A stretch of DNA of 64,000 bases from an archaeon (GTDB taxonomy: Archaea; Iainarchaeota; Iainarchaeia; Iainarchaeales; CSSED10-239), in NCBI GenBank assembly GCA_023230325.1, contig JALNXN010000002.1, forward strand, positions 1 to 64,000, given 5' to 3'. Positions 44,884 to 55,485 of this stretch are shown one piece after another. Position 1 is the first letter of the stretch, and each line of letters starts with the position of its first letter. Made by a program: the position numbers and the translations under genes. Below the pieces are notes generated by a model. It was not told where the DNA came from and did not search any database. It was given only the letters and a program-made list of their open reading frames with translations.

Positions 44884-47800
44884 TTAATTACAATCAAAGG
44901 CATCATCAGGAGCTTCTACATGTTTTTGAGCATCATAAATCTTTTCTGGATTCCACCAAAACTCAGAAACTGTACCATCTGCAGAGTTTGTTACACAAAC
45001 TTCTCTAGATTTTATTTTTTCAAAAATATTATTAATTGATTTAATTTGAGATGCCTTGCCACTACTTCCAAAACTACTTGGGTCTAAAGAAACATCAATT
45101 CCATTTTGCTTTTGAACATTTATAGAATAATCTTTATTGTATGGTGTGTAAATTATTGATCTTAAATAAACTTTGCCTTGGTAATTTACAATTGGCCATT
45201 CTAATTTATATCCGTTTTTAATTGGATCTCCTGCTAAGGTAATATGATCGAAGGTATTATTAAATGAAGAATATATGTCTTCTCCTGAAAGATCACAACC
45301 TTGTCCAACACCAGTCCATCTTGTAAATGTTTCTTCTCCATAAACAGCAGTATTATTAGAGTTATCCATTATCTTATAGTAGACTTCAAAAGGAGTAATC
45401 TTTGAGTTTTTTACAGACATTAAAACTGGAGTTGCAACACTTGGACTAAATATTAAATTAACAATATCTTCTGTAGATGTTATTTTTAAAATATTTCCTC
45501 TTGTTCCTACTTCTGAATTTATTTTAAAAATATTATCTACTGCTTCTATGTTTAAATATTTAAATGGATTTGAGCCTTTATCATAATAACTTCTTACTTG
45601 ATCAACTTGTGAGGCATCTCCAATAATTATATCATCATTACCTGAATAAGCCAAACCATATCCTTGTCTATTATATCCTGTGTCTGCATAACCTACAAGT
45701 CCATTAAATGGTAGTCTATAGAAAGCACTACTTGTTTCTGGTCCTTTAACATATGAGAAAGTAACAAAAGAATTTAGGTCTACTTTGTTATTGTTAACCA
45801 TCTTCCAACCATCATTACCAAATATAAAGTCTATATCTATATCATAAAGTCCAGGTGTAAGAATGGTTACTTCTTCTTGATTTCCTGAATATTTTAAACT
45901 ATAATTTAGATTATTTATAAACAATTTAGATAAGTACCCATCATCTGTCTGACCATTAAACATTCCTGGAGATGACATTAGAGCAAACTCTCCAACACCA
46001 GCACCACTATCAATAGATGCTTTTCCACCATAGGTTCTGTCGAAATCATTTTTGAAATTTATATTATAATTATCAGTTATTAGCTTTGCTTTAAATTTAA
46101 GTAAATTTCTTAAAGTTGAAATGTCTTCTTGACTCCAACCATTACCCCCATTAACAGTCACATTTTCAGGATATTGGTTAGCATTAAACCACATGTCTAT
46201 AAAGTCAATTCCATTATAAATTAAGGTCATTGCTGGAACTTTACAACCACTTGTTTCTGGAGCTTTATAATTTTCTAAAGTTATTTCTGTGGAGAAACTA
46301 TTATACTCTGAATAGTTTCCTGTGTAGTTTAATGAAAGAGAAATGTTTTCATCTAATATCTTTTGAGTATTGGAACCAAATCTAAAGATTATGTCTGAAA
46401 AGTTATCTTCTCCAGATGGTGTTATTATATCATAACTATTTGCAATTGATTGCTCATCAAACTCTCCTGTTGAGTGATTATAAATTTCTACTTTTGTTGC
46501 AGGGTAATTTTCAAAAGTAGCAGTAACTGTTCCTGTTCTACTATCATTTGTTCTATTCTCTACAGACATATGCACAATAAACTGATTATCCTCAGTTCCA
46601 AATTTAACATCTGAGATTCCAACTTTTCCAAGAGGTATTTCATTTGTTACTCCATCTTCTTCTGCAACATATTGGTAAGTTCCTTCTAATGCTTCATCAG
46701 CAACTTGTTTATTGCTCTTTGGGCATTGAACATTTCTTTGCTCAATAAATTTTTTTGCTTTATCAATTCTATTTAAAATTACTTGAGTTAGTTGTGTTGC
46801 ATCACAATAATTATCTTCACAATCATAAATATTATCTAAATCCCACTTCCAATCTAAGTTAACTTCAGGAACCGCACCTGGTCCAGTAAATCCAAGTTTA
46901 TCTGAGTCTGTCATACAAGAATATACATTCAGATCAACATTTGGTTTTTCTTCAGTTTTTGGTAAATGGAATTCCACTCTATATTTTCCAATTCTTTGTG
47001 AGTCTTTAAAAGCTAAGTCTTGTTGACTTAAAGAATCATTTAAGGTTGGGTAGAAGTCGTATGTTTTATATTGACTTAATCTTGAACTATTCTTTATAAC
47101 GTCATAAGCTGAATTATCAATAACAAAAGTAATTGGTTTGATTCCTGCTTGTTCAGGCCAAACAGTTTCATCTGAATTACATATTGAATAAATATTAAAC
47201 TCTGCATTTACTTTCTTTCTAGGAATTGAACCATCACAATCTATTTTGAAATTTGTATAATCTTCATTTGATCCTGCTTCATCAACTCTTAAATTTGAAC
47301 AAATACTAGTATTAATTATATCTAAAATATATTCTTGTTCTTCAACAACCGAATTTTGATAATTACATTTTGGCACAACTACATTTAAAGTTTTATCTTC
47401 TGCTAACTTTCCTTTAATATTTACATATTTATTTAAATAAGTAGTATATCTTGCACCAGTAACATCAAAAATATTTAGATATTCTTCCTCTAATTCATAA
47501 TTATTTAAATTAATAACTTTTAATTGTTCAAAATCACTAAAGGTATATTCATCTGAGACATCTAAAATTCTATTTGATTCCTGAATATCATAATCAGATA
47601 TAAAAATTGGAGTAACTAACATTGCAATTGCTGCAGTACCGGCAAGTATCCAACCAAATGGTGGCACTATACTACCTGTTACAATTATTGTTTTTAAACC
47701 AATTAATAATGCTACTGTAATAGTTGCTGCTGCTCCAGCCCCAATTGATGTTCCTAAATAACTTCCAAATCCAGGTCCATTAGCGTTAACCAAATTCTCT

Positions 47801-50800
47801 TTTTCATTAAATAACATCTTTGCAAAGATAGAAGAATCACTATCAAAGCCATCACTCATAAACTTAGAAAAACCATCTCCAGCTTTTTGAGTAGAATAAT
47901 CCCAAGGTGTCTTTTTTAAATTATTATTATATAGTTTCTTTGTGGAAGTAACATAAGAATTATTTATATCTTCATTTACTTCAAAGAAAGGGTCGTCCAT
48001 CCAAAGTTGGTCCTTAACATTTACCTTTAATGGCTTAGTAACTGAAGCTATTGCTCTATCATTATTATCAAGAGCCTCTACCAACACTTCTAAAGTGTAA
48101 GCCCCAGGAACATCAGGTTTTTTCACACCAACAATTTTCTCTGTCTCTCCACTTCCAAAAGTTATTTCATTTTGCTGAGTACCACTAACATTTTCAAACT
48201 TCAATTCTTGACAACCATAGTTTGTGGCTTTGTTAGGACATAAGGTTACCTTAAATTTTCCACTTTCAGAACAACTGTTTCTAATTATTAGTTCCTTACT
48301 TTCAACCTCATTTCCTAATACCTCAGAATCAATAACAAACATTCCACCAGGACTAATCTCTTTATCATCACTATAAAAATCAAAACATTCAGAAATTTCT
48401 GTAATCTTAATCTCAGCTTCTAAAAGTTCTTCACCAGCACCATTATTAACATAAACAAGACCTTCATCAGTCTCTATCTGTGCATTTAGGTAAACTTTAG
48501 TTTTAATTTCTCCAAACTTGGTTCCAGCAGCATTATAACTTAAAACTGCAGAATAGTCTCTGTCAGCCTCAACATCTTCAACAACACTCTTATAAATCCC
48601 TTCTGTAAGCCTAATACTCTCTTGTCCAATCATCAAATCATAATAACCATATCTATCCCCTGAGGAAACAATCTTTGCTCTTATGTTTTTAAGGGTAGCT
48701 ACTTGTTCTGGGTTTTCTTTTAGTCTACAATTGTTTTTAATAACAAAGTTTATCTGTTGACTTCCCCCACCATTAATAACACTCTTCCAAGGGTTAAAAA
48801 AGCCCTCAGCTATCAAGCAATTGTCTGAGTAAACACCACTACCCACAGATATCTTTGTTTTAATTGGAATATCAAAAGCATACCTAGAACTTCCTTTCCT
48901 TAAATAACCAGTAATCACACCATCTAAGATCTCAGTTTCTACAAGATTTTTTGCATCTTGAGAAGGTACAATCTTAATGCTTAGCTCGTGAGAGGAGTTT
49001 GCAGGGATTACAAGTTCTCCTGAAATTTGAGTATTTAAGTAGTTTAAAGTTTTTCCAAGTGCTAATAATGAAGAATATTTAAAATAAATATTTTCTGTTA
49101 TAAAGTCATCTAATACAAGATCATAATTACTTTTATTATTGATTGTTATCTTTTCAACAGTTCCATCAAAATCATTTTTATGAACATTTACAAGTAATGG
49201 TGAATCTGTTGTTAAAAGAGAACCATTTTTTGTAACTGACACAACTTCCTCAACAATTGGAATTTCTAAGTCTTTAGCAACATATGATGATTTATGTGCC
49301 CTAATTACAATTATTTCTCCTAGGTTAACAGCTGGCATAAGGATGTTTACTTTCCCTTCAGAATCTGTTTTTAGTTTGCCAACAGATATTGCAAACATGT
49401 AATTGTTCATCTTTTGATAAACATCAATTGTTGCTCCTTCAACAGGATTTCCTGAAGCATCTTTTACCTTTACTAGCATATCAAAGTTTATGTTTGGTAA
49501 AATATTTTTTGGCTCATAATCAATTGTCATGTCATAGATCTTGTTTGAAAGTAAGTTAAGACCAAGATCATAAATAACCTCTTGTTCAGAAACAATAGTG
49601 TGTAATAATTTTGTTTGTCCAACATATAATGGGTTAATCTCCAAATTAAAATTTGTTTCTGAAAATCCAGGGATGGTTGGTGCTGTTAGTTCCTCTCCAT
49701 CAAATGGTATCTTAAAATTTTCTTCTCCATTATTTGAGTAACCTTGATCATTAAACACTCCTTCAATCTCATAACTTCTAATATTTACTTTTTCTGTTTT
49801 ATAGTTTGAAAGATCTGTGTTTTTAATTATCATTCTTGCATTATCATAACTTATGGTTTTTGCATTCTTTAAAGAATATTCTAATTTATAGTCTGAATTT
49901 ATTAACATTGGAATTTCTAGGTTGCTTGCAATATCATATCTAAGATCTTCTTTAACATCTAAAAACTGACCACTAAAACAAAATACCTCTGTACAAAGGT
50001 TTTCTGCCTCTATGTAATATTGATATTGTTGATAAGTGGAGATGTTAACTAAACTTCCAGAATTAGAGATGTATGATTTAAAGTAAACTGGGATCATGTC
50101 TCCAATTACAGCATTTCTTACTCTAACAGGAACTGACAACTCATACACTCCAGGGGTAATATCACTCCACAAAAGATCAACTAACTTTGCTTCATTTCCA
50201 GAAGCTACAGATGTATCAAATGGATTGTTTGCATAATAAACAGGTACACCTAGGCTATTTACAATTGCCTTAATATAAACAATATCATCACTAACATTAT
50301 TTTTAGAACCAACTCTGAAAACAAAACCCATTCTGTCTTTTGAGATTGGGGTCACAATTCTAAATTTAAAATAAAAGACTTCATTATTTTTTAAAGATTC
50401 AACCTTGCTTCCAGAGGTATTATAGACCCCCAGATAATCAGCTAATGGGACTTCTCCTGAATATTCTGTGTACAGAACAACTTGTTTACTAACACTTCCA
50501 TCTTTCTTTAGCTCTATGATGTCTGTAAAGTATGGCATATAGCCTTCTTTGTTAACTTTTAAATAAATCTTCTTATCAGCCTTTAAAAGCTTAGAAAAAA
50601 TCCCTGAGCTGTTTGAAAAATCTTTACCTATAAAGTTTCCATCAGAAGAAAAAATACTAACTTCACAATCACTAACATTATCCCCATAGGAATTCTTGAT
50701 CGCCAATTGAACAGTTGCTCTTCCAATCTCTACAGAAACCTCTAAGTTACTATCAACTGGAGGGGTGTGATTAAAGTCAGAGGAGTCTCCTTCCAAATAG

Positions 50801-52281
50801 TTCTTTTTAACTTTTAAAAAATAATTTCCAATTGGGATATCTTCAAACAAAACATCTCCATTAACATCTGTTGTTTCAAAATTAAATCTAACATCAATAT
50901 ACCCAGTCACAGCATCATAGATTAAGACTTTTGCATTATTTACAACCAAACCATCTTCATCATAAACATTTGCTTTTATTTTTGAAACATTACTTATAGT
51001 TTTCTTCTCTAAGTTAAAAGTGTAGGTGTTAAGTGTTTTAGTTACAACCTTTACTTGTGGAATGTAGCCATCAACAGAGGCTTTTAAAGAATATTCTTTA
51101 TTAGCATCTATGTCAAAGGTAAAACCTTGAGTGTGTGCTCTAATATCAATTGTTTGATTACCATCTTCTAACAAAGTTATTGTTGGGTTAATTAATGGGT
51201 CTGTAATTTCTAGACCACTCTCTAAGTCTAAAATTGTGGCTGTAATTGTTCTTAAAGTTATCTCTTGATTGGTGTCAGGATCAATTATTGGTCCTCCACC
51301 TTCTACTTGTGTGTCTACCATATTAATTTCTAGATTAATAAGATCATCTTTAATTATTGTAAAATCAGAATTGTTTGATAAATATCTTCCGTTTGGATCA
51401 TTTGCCACTGCCCTATATTCTCCAACAGGTAGGTCATTAAACTTAACACTTGCCCAATTTGTTTGTTGACTTCTAATTGGATTAACAAGATCATCTTTTT
51501 CAAAAAGATTGACAGTGATGTCATCTAAAAAGCTAATCCCACTTTTAATTGTTAACTTTACATCTCCTAGATTTTCAGAAATATTTCTTTTAGAGACATT
51601 AACAACAGATTGATTTTCTGGAATTAAAGTTCCTTCAACAAAATAATTTAGACCTTCAACTGTAGCATATAGGTTACCACAATCACTAGGAACATCAAAA
51701 GAATAGTTACCATTCTCAATGGTTACAGAGCTTGGAGTGATTAGTTCTCCATTCTCACACCTAACCATAACCTTTAGTTCATCATTAATTACTTGTGTTG
51801 TTAAAGAGTCTATAAAGGATAATGTCTTTTTACTATAGTCAGGTAGATTAAAGATACTTAAGATTACTTTAAATTCTGGTTGGGTAAGATCAATCTTCTT
51901 TTCAAACAACTCATAGCCTTGCTTTTGGACAATCAACATGTAGTCTGAAGAGGAATCTAAAGTGACTACCTTTGAACCATTTGCTTCTGTAAAGTATGTT
52001 TTTTCAGAATTTGTGTATATGTTTTTTATAGAAAATTCTAAATTTGATAGAATAGAGCCGTTGTTGTCTGCAATCTTTATTGTAATATCATTAAAGCTTT
52101 GTTTGTTTGAAGATAGAAAGTCATGTGGAATTACAAAATATAAGATTACTAAAATTATTAAAATTAAGATAACAAAAGAAAAAAGTGGAAAAATCTTATC
52201 TAAGGGCTGTGTTATTTTTTTAATTGGAATTCTGTTATTTACCTTATCTAAAAAAGATTGCCATTTTTCTGAAAAACTCAT
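44884..52281 (-). CDS. Giant single-pass surface protein (2465 aa), fused N- and C-terminal modules
   Basis: A short cytoplasmic N-terminus ends in DKIFP, and a membrane helix spans about 33-52. Next come repeated carboxypeptidase-regulatory/Ig-like domains (for example KIKANVYDEDGLVVNNAKVL). A middle region has VFCFSGQFLDVKEDLRYDI and RLTEGIYKSVVEDVEADRDY, which also occur in the protein at 60356. A long hydrophobic segment (about 1507-1564, GAGAAATITVALLIGL) may be a second membrane or fusion-like segment. The C-terminal module (about 1800-2465) has VPEVNLDWKW, NYCDATQL, FYRLPFNGLVGYA, RQGYGLAYSG and TRWTGVG. AGGTGA lies upstream of the ATG at 52281. The protein looks like a fusion of the partial protein at 60356 with the 1009-residue protein. 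Confidence 0.87.
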   Translation of the reverse strand: MSFSEKWQSFLDKVNNRIPIKKITQPLDKIFPLFSFVILILIILVILYFVIPHDFLSSNKQSFNDITIKIADNNGSILSNLEFSIKNIYTNSEKTYFTEANGSKVVTLDSSSDYMLIVQKQGYELFEKKIDLTQPEFKVILSIFNLPDYSKKTLSFIDSLTTQVINDELKVMVRCENGELITPSSVTIENGNYSFDVPSDCGNLYATVEGLNYFVEGTLIPENQSVVNVSKRNISENLGDVKLTIKSGISFLDDITVNLFEKDDLVNPIRSQQTNWASVKFNDLPVGEYRAVANDPNGRYLSNNSDFTIIKDDLINLEINMVDTQVEGGGPIIDPDTNQEITLRTITATILDLESGLEITDPLINPTITLLEDGNQTIDIRAHTQGFTFDIDANKEYSLKASVDGYIPQVKVVTKTLNTYTFNLEKKTISNVSKIKANVYDEDGLVVNNAKVLIYDAVTGYIDVRFNFETTDVNGDVLFEDIPIGNYFLKVKKNYLEGDSSDFNHTPPVDSNLEVSVEIGRATVQLAIKNSYGDNVSDCEVSIFSSDGNFIGKDFSNSSGIFSKLLKADKKIYLKVNKEGYMPYFTDIIELKKDGSVSKQVVLYTEYSGEVPLADYLGVYNTSGSKVESLKNNEVFYFKFRIVTPISKDRMGFVFRVGSKNNVSDDIVYIKAIVNSLGVPVYYANNPFDTSVASGNEAKLVDLLWSDITPGVYELSVPVRVRNAVIGDMIPVYFKSYISNSGSLVNISTYQQYQYYIEAENLCTEVFCFSGQFLDVKEDLRYDIASNLEIPMLINSDYKLEYSLKNAKTISYDNARMIIKNTDLSNYKTEKVNIRSYEIEGVFNDQGYSNNGEENFKIPFDGEELTAPTIPGFSETNFNLEINPLYVGQTKLLHTIVSEQEVIYDLGLNLLSNKIYDMTIDYEPKNILPNINFDMLVKVKDASGNPVEGATIDVYQKMNNYMFAISVGKLKTDSEGKVNILMPAVNLGEIIVIRAHKSSYVAKDLEIPIVEEVVSVTKNGSLLTTDSPLLVNVHKNDFDGTVEKITINNKSNYDLVLDDFITENIYFKYSSLLALGKTLNYLNTQISGELVIPANSSHELSIKIVPSQDAKNLVETEILDGVITGYLRKGSSRYAFDIPIKTKISVGSGVYSDNCLIAEGFFNPWKSVINGGGSQQINFVIKNNCRLKENPEQVATLKNIRAKIVSSGDRYGYYDLMIGQESIRLTEGIYKSVVEDVEADRDYSAVLSYNAAGTKFGEIKTKVYLNAQIETDEGLVYVNNGAGEELLEAEIKITEISECFDFYSDDKEISPGGMFVIDSEVLGNEVESKELIIRNSCSESGKFKVTLCPNKATNYGCQELKFENVSGTQQNEITFGSGETEKIVGVKKPDVPGAYTLEVLVEALDNNDRAIASVTKPLKVNVKDQLWMDDPFFEVNEDINNSYVTSTKKLYNNNLKKTPWDYSTQKAGDGFSKFMSDGFDSDSSIFAKMLFNEKENLVNANGPGFGSYLGTSIGAGAAATITVALLIGLKTIIVTGSIVPPFGWILAGTAAIAMLVTPIFISDYDIQESNRILDVSDEYTFSDFEQLKVINLNNYELEEEYLNIFDVTGARYTTYLNKYVNIKGKLAEDKTLNVVVPKCNYQNSVVEEQEYILDIINTSICSNLRVDEAGSNEDYTNFKIDCDGSIPRKKVNAEFNIYSICNSDETVWPEQAGIKPITFVIDNSAYDVIKNSSRLSQYKTYDFYPTLNDSLSQQDLAFKDSQRIGKYRVEFHLPKTEEKPNVDLNVYSCMTDSDKLGFTGPGAVPEVNLDWKWDLDNIYDCEDNYCDATQLTQVILNRIDKAKKFIEQRNVQCPKSNKQVADEALEGTYQYVAEEDGVTNEIPLGKVGISDVKFGTEDNQFIVHMSVENRTNDSRTGTVTATFENYPATKVEIYNHSTGEFDEQSIANSYDIITPSGEDNFSDIIFRFGSNTQKILDENISLSLNYTGNYSEYNSFSTEITLENYKAPETSGCKVPAMTLIYNGIDFIDMWFNANQYPENVTVNGGNGWSQEDISTLRNLLKFKAKLITDNYNINFKNDFDRTYGGKASIDSGAGVGEFALMSSPGMFNGQTDDGYLSKLFINNLNYSLKYSGNQEEVTILTPGLYDIDIDFIFGNDGWKMVNNNKVDLNSFVTFSYVKGPETSSAFYRLPFNGLVGYADTGYNRQGYGLAYSGNDDIIIGDASQVDQVRSYYDKGSNPFKYLNIEAVDNIFKINSEVGTRGNILKITSTEDIVNLIFSPSVATPVLMSVKNSKITPFEVYYKIMDNSNNTAVYGEETFTRWTGVGQGCDLSGEDIYSSFNNTFDHITLAGDPIKNGYKLEWPIVNYQGKVYLRSIIYTPYNKDYSINVQKQNGIDVSLDPSSFGSSGKASQIKSINNIFEKIKSREVCVTNSADGTVSEFWWNPEKIYDAQKHVEAPDDAFDCN

Positions 52282-52320
52282 GTTTTACTTTCACCTAAAA
52301 AAATAAATTAAAATTAAAAA

Positions 52321-52338
52321 GGACAAAAAGAACTGTCC
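52321..52338 (-). terminator. Small hairpin plus T-run between two giant surface genes
   Basis: Minus strand GGACA-GTTCTTTT-TGTCC (5-bp stem, 8-base loop) followed by TTTTTAATTTTAATTTA. It comes 33 bases after the 1009-residue protein's stop and before the 2465-residue protein's start, so it could lower read-through between them. Confidence 0.45.
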
Positions 52339-52370
52339 AACAAATAATGTAATATTATAAGCTATAAATT

Positions 52371-55300
52371 CTAATCTTTGATACATCCACCTTTACTTTC
52401 AGCCCAAACATTCTGTTCCTCATACTCCATAGAGTTATTAAAGAACTTTTCAATAATTGCTTTTGGATTATAATATACTTCTAAGTTTGTTGCTGAATAG
52501 TTGATACATGCTTTTTTCTCAGCCACAAGATCATATATTTGTTTTAAAGATTTAATATCATAACTTTGTCCAAACACATTCTTAAGTTCAATATCTTTAC
52601 CGCTAATTTCTTGGTTTCCATTATATGTATAAAGCATCATGTCATCACTATATGAGTCTGCATACAATTGACTAATTCCTGTTCCTGTTGTAAAGTTACT
52701 TGGAGTGTAGAATATTGTTCTTAAAAATACATTTCCTTTTCTTATGATAATGTCTTCTGGCCATTCAACACCATAACTATATGTTTGGGATGGTGTGTGT
52801 GGTGCCAATTGGGAGTTTGTTGCTAAAAGATCAGGCTTATTTAAAAACATCTGCTGTATTGGTACTCCTGTAAAGTCATTACATTCTCCAACCCCAGTCC
52901 ACTTTGTAAGCTCTTGACCAGGATGTGCTGCAACTCCTCCTAAATTTTCTGGGTTTCCAATACTTAGTTTATAGAAAGCATATGCATCATTTAGTTGATT
53001 GCCTACCTTTAAAACAACAGGGCTTGCTCTTGATGGCACAAATCTTAAATTTGGATTTCTATGTGCTGAATCTGTGTTGATTGACAATATCATTCCTCTT
53101 GTTTGGTTGTTGTTCATGATTGCAAAGTCTTCTGCTCTTACCCCATATTCTTTAACACTCAGAGTATTTACTGTGTTTGAGGAAGTAAATGGTTCTGATC
53201 TCATATTAATTTCATGATCTAAATCTATAACATCTCCAATATAATCTAAACCATAACCTTGTCTAGCATTTGGTGTAGTGATTCCTACAACTCCATCAAA
53301 TGGCATATAATAAACTGGAGAATCCATTTCAGGACCAATTTCTTTTGTTAACTTAATTGTTATGTCTCCTACTAAGTTATGAGCATCATCAAAAAGTCTC
53401 CATTGATCATCATATTCAATATTAACTTGAACTTCATATCTTCCAGGACCTGATAGGGTTTTACCTTCATCAAATCCAATTTGGAATTTAAATTTATCAG
53501 GATGTATGAAATATTTATATAGATCATCTCCATTTCCTGTTGGATTATAATAGAAGTTTGAAACTCCCATAAATTGTGTTCTATAATATTCATCAAAGTC
53601 CATTCTAAAGTCATCTGAGTAACCATCATACATTAACAATGATCTAAAATTAACATAAACATCATCTTTAAACTTAGGGTTTATTTTCTTTGAAAATAAT
53701 TTAATATTTTGGCTTGTGTGATCTAGTGCACATTCAACAGCTGAGGTGTTAAACATATTCTTTAACTCATCATCTCCTTTTAGATTAGGAATTGTTTCTA
53801 CAAAGTTAATTAACTTAGCAGTTACTTCATAATCAGTAGAGTCAGGCAAATAACCAACAATAAATTCCTCTGTGCCTTCAAACACTCCATGTATTCTAAT
53901 ATCATCTGCTATTATATTTAAAGTTACAGTATTACTAATTGGGTCTGCTTTACTAGTTGAATTAAATTTAATTTCTAGTTGTGCAATTGTTTGATTTGGA
54001 GCTGCCCAAACATCAAATCCACCTTCTACTCTATAATCAACTAAAATTTTATTTATTCCATCATAGCTTGAATCTAAAGAAGACACTCCAATGTTGTTAA
54101 CATCTGTTATTATTGGTCTGTTAACTCCTGGTTGAGGACAAATAAATTGAGATTTGTTTTGTTCTACAAATTTATTAATTTCATTTATTTTTCTTAAAAC
54201 CTCAATTGAGAATTGAGTAGCATCACAATAAATTCCTGATTTTGTTTTATCATTTGGATTAACATCACACCATTCTACTCTATCAAGTTGATTACCATTA
54301 ATTGCTGTAGAGGTGTTTGACTTGTCTGCAAAAGTCCAATCAAAGGCAACCTTTGGTAGTGTTTCTTGTCCAGTTGTTCCAATTGGAAGTCCTGATTCAT
54401 CAAAACAATCTAATTGATCATAATTAAGAGTTGCATTTTCATCATTTGTCCAAGAATTAAATTGTAAATGGAAAATTTGGTAAATGTCTTTTACTGTTCT
54501 TGCATTTCTTATTTCTTCGTTTAATTTTTTATTATCAGAAACTTTATCTAAGCTTAATAGGTTTTTACCTGTTGAGAAAGGAGATAGTAAGAAGGTTAAC
54601 CATTCTCCATCTAAAAGATCAGAGGTTTTAAGAGACACATTAATATTACCTTTGTATTCTGCTTTTTTATATTTAGCAACTAGGTATCTATATTCATAAG
54701 AATTTTGAATACTTTTGTTTGGGTCTTCAAACAACATTCCTCTTTTTTGTCCTTGTACAGAATTGTTATCAAGATTATATAATTGTTGAACTGTTGTTTC
54801 TTTTTCTAATCTAAAAGCTGGAGAAGTGTTTTCTTCATAAAGTGTGGATAGAGGTTGAGTTTTTATATATTCTATATCAAAAACATTTTTGTCTGTTAAC
54901 ACCATTGTGTCATATGGACCATCTGAACTATTAATACTTCTAGAATTATTTGTTGTTTCTTCTCTTTGCACACCTTGTATTCTGCCTTCATAAAGTTGGT
55001 CTCCATAATTTGCATAATCTGCAGAATTAAATTTATCTTTATCAATATAGTCTCTTTCATCTTCAGAGATGTTAACTTTATCTTTGGTTACTGTAAAATC
55101 AATATCTTTGTTTAGATTTTTATAAGTATTAAAACCTGAAAAGGCTCCACCTAAAAGTCCATGAACAATTGGATTTAAACCAATTAATTTATTGATACCA
55201 GTTCCAAATAGATTGAAAAGAGAATCTAATGCTGAAGAACCTTGATTAATTGCACCTGCTGTATTTGTTAGATTCCCTAAAATATTAGTATTTTGTGTAG

Positions 55301-55400
55301 TTTCTTCATCACCATCTGCATAGACACCAAAACTAAACACTCCTACAACTATAACAAACACAAACAACAAACTTATAAGTTTCATATTTTCTCTTTTCAT
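52371..55400 (-). CDS. Secreted protein (1009 aa) that is the stand-alone form of the shared C-terminal module
   Basis: An N-terminal signal segment (about 8-28), then a short hydrophobic stretch (NPIVHGLLGGAFSGF, about 75-90). From about 330 the protein matches the C-terminal module of the 2070- and 2465-residue proteins: LPKVAFDWTFA (near 350), IYCDATQF (near 392), VYYMPFDGVVG (near 699), RQGYGLDYIG, and LTKWTGVGE near 840; EKKACINYSA precedes the end. Conserved cysteines recur at matching places. AAGGTG lies 7-8 bases upstream of the ATG at 55400. It probably assembles with the protein encoded at 60356, replacing the covalent link found in the 2465-residue protein; this is inference. Confidence 0.86.
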   Translation of the reverse strand: MKRENMKLISLLFVFVIVVGVFSFGVYADGDEETTQNTNILGNLTNTAGAINQGSSALDSLFNLFGTGINKLIGLNPIVHGLLGGAFSGFNTYKNLNKDIDFTVTKDKVNISEDERDYIDKDKFNSADYANYGDQLYEGRIQGVQREETTNNSRSINSSDGPYDTMVLTDKNVFDIEYIKTQPLSTLYEENTSPAFRLEKETTVQQLYNLDNNSVQGQKRGMLFEDPNKSIQNSYEYRYLVAKYKKAEYKGNINVSLKTSDLLDGEWLTFLLSPFSTGKNLLSLDKVSDNKKLNEEIRNARTVKDIYQIFHLQFNSWTNDENATLNYDQLDCFDESGLPIGTTGQETLPKVAFDWTFADKSNTSTAINGNQLDRVEWCDVNPNDKTKSGIYCDATQFSIEVLRKINEINKFVEQNKSQFICPQPGVNRPIITDVNNIGVSSLDSSYDGINKILVDYRVEGGFDVWAAPNQTIAQLEIKFNSTSKADPISNTVTLNIIADDIRIHGVFEGTEEFIVGYLPDSTDYEVTAKLINFVETIPNLKGDDELKNMFNTSAVECALDHTSQNIKLFSKKINPKFKDDVYVNFRSLLMYDGYSDDFRMDFDEYYRTQFMGVSNFYYNPTGNGDDLYKYFIHPDKFKFQIGFDEGKTLSGPGRYEVQVNIEYDDQWRLFDDAHNLVGDITIKLTKEIGPEMDSPVYYMPFDGVVGITTPNARQGYGLDYIGDVIDLDHEINMRSEPFTSSNTVNTLSVKEYGVRAEDFAIMNNNQTRGMILSINTDSAHRNPNLRFVPSRASPVVLKVGNQLNDAYAFYKLSIGNPENLGGVAAHPGQELTKWTGVGECNDFTGVPIQQMFLNKPDLLATNSQLAPHTPSQTYSYGVEWPEDIIIRKGNVFLRTIFYTPSNFTTGTGISQLYADSYSDDMMLYTYNGNQEISGKDIELKNVFGQSYDIKSLKQIYDLVAEKKACINYSATNLEVYYNPKAIIEKFFNNSMEYEEQNVWAESKGGCIKD

Positions 55401-55485
55401 TTTATTACACCTTTCTACTAATATAATACCTTAAATACATTTTTAAATGTTTATTAATCTTATATTTTTCCTCTTTAATTTAATT

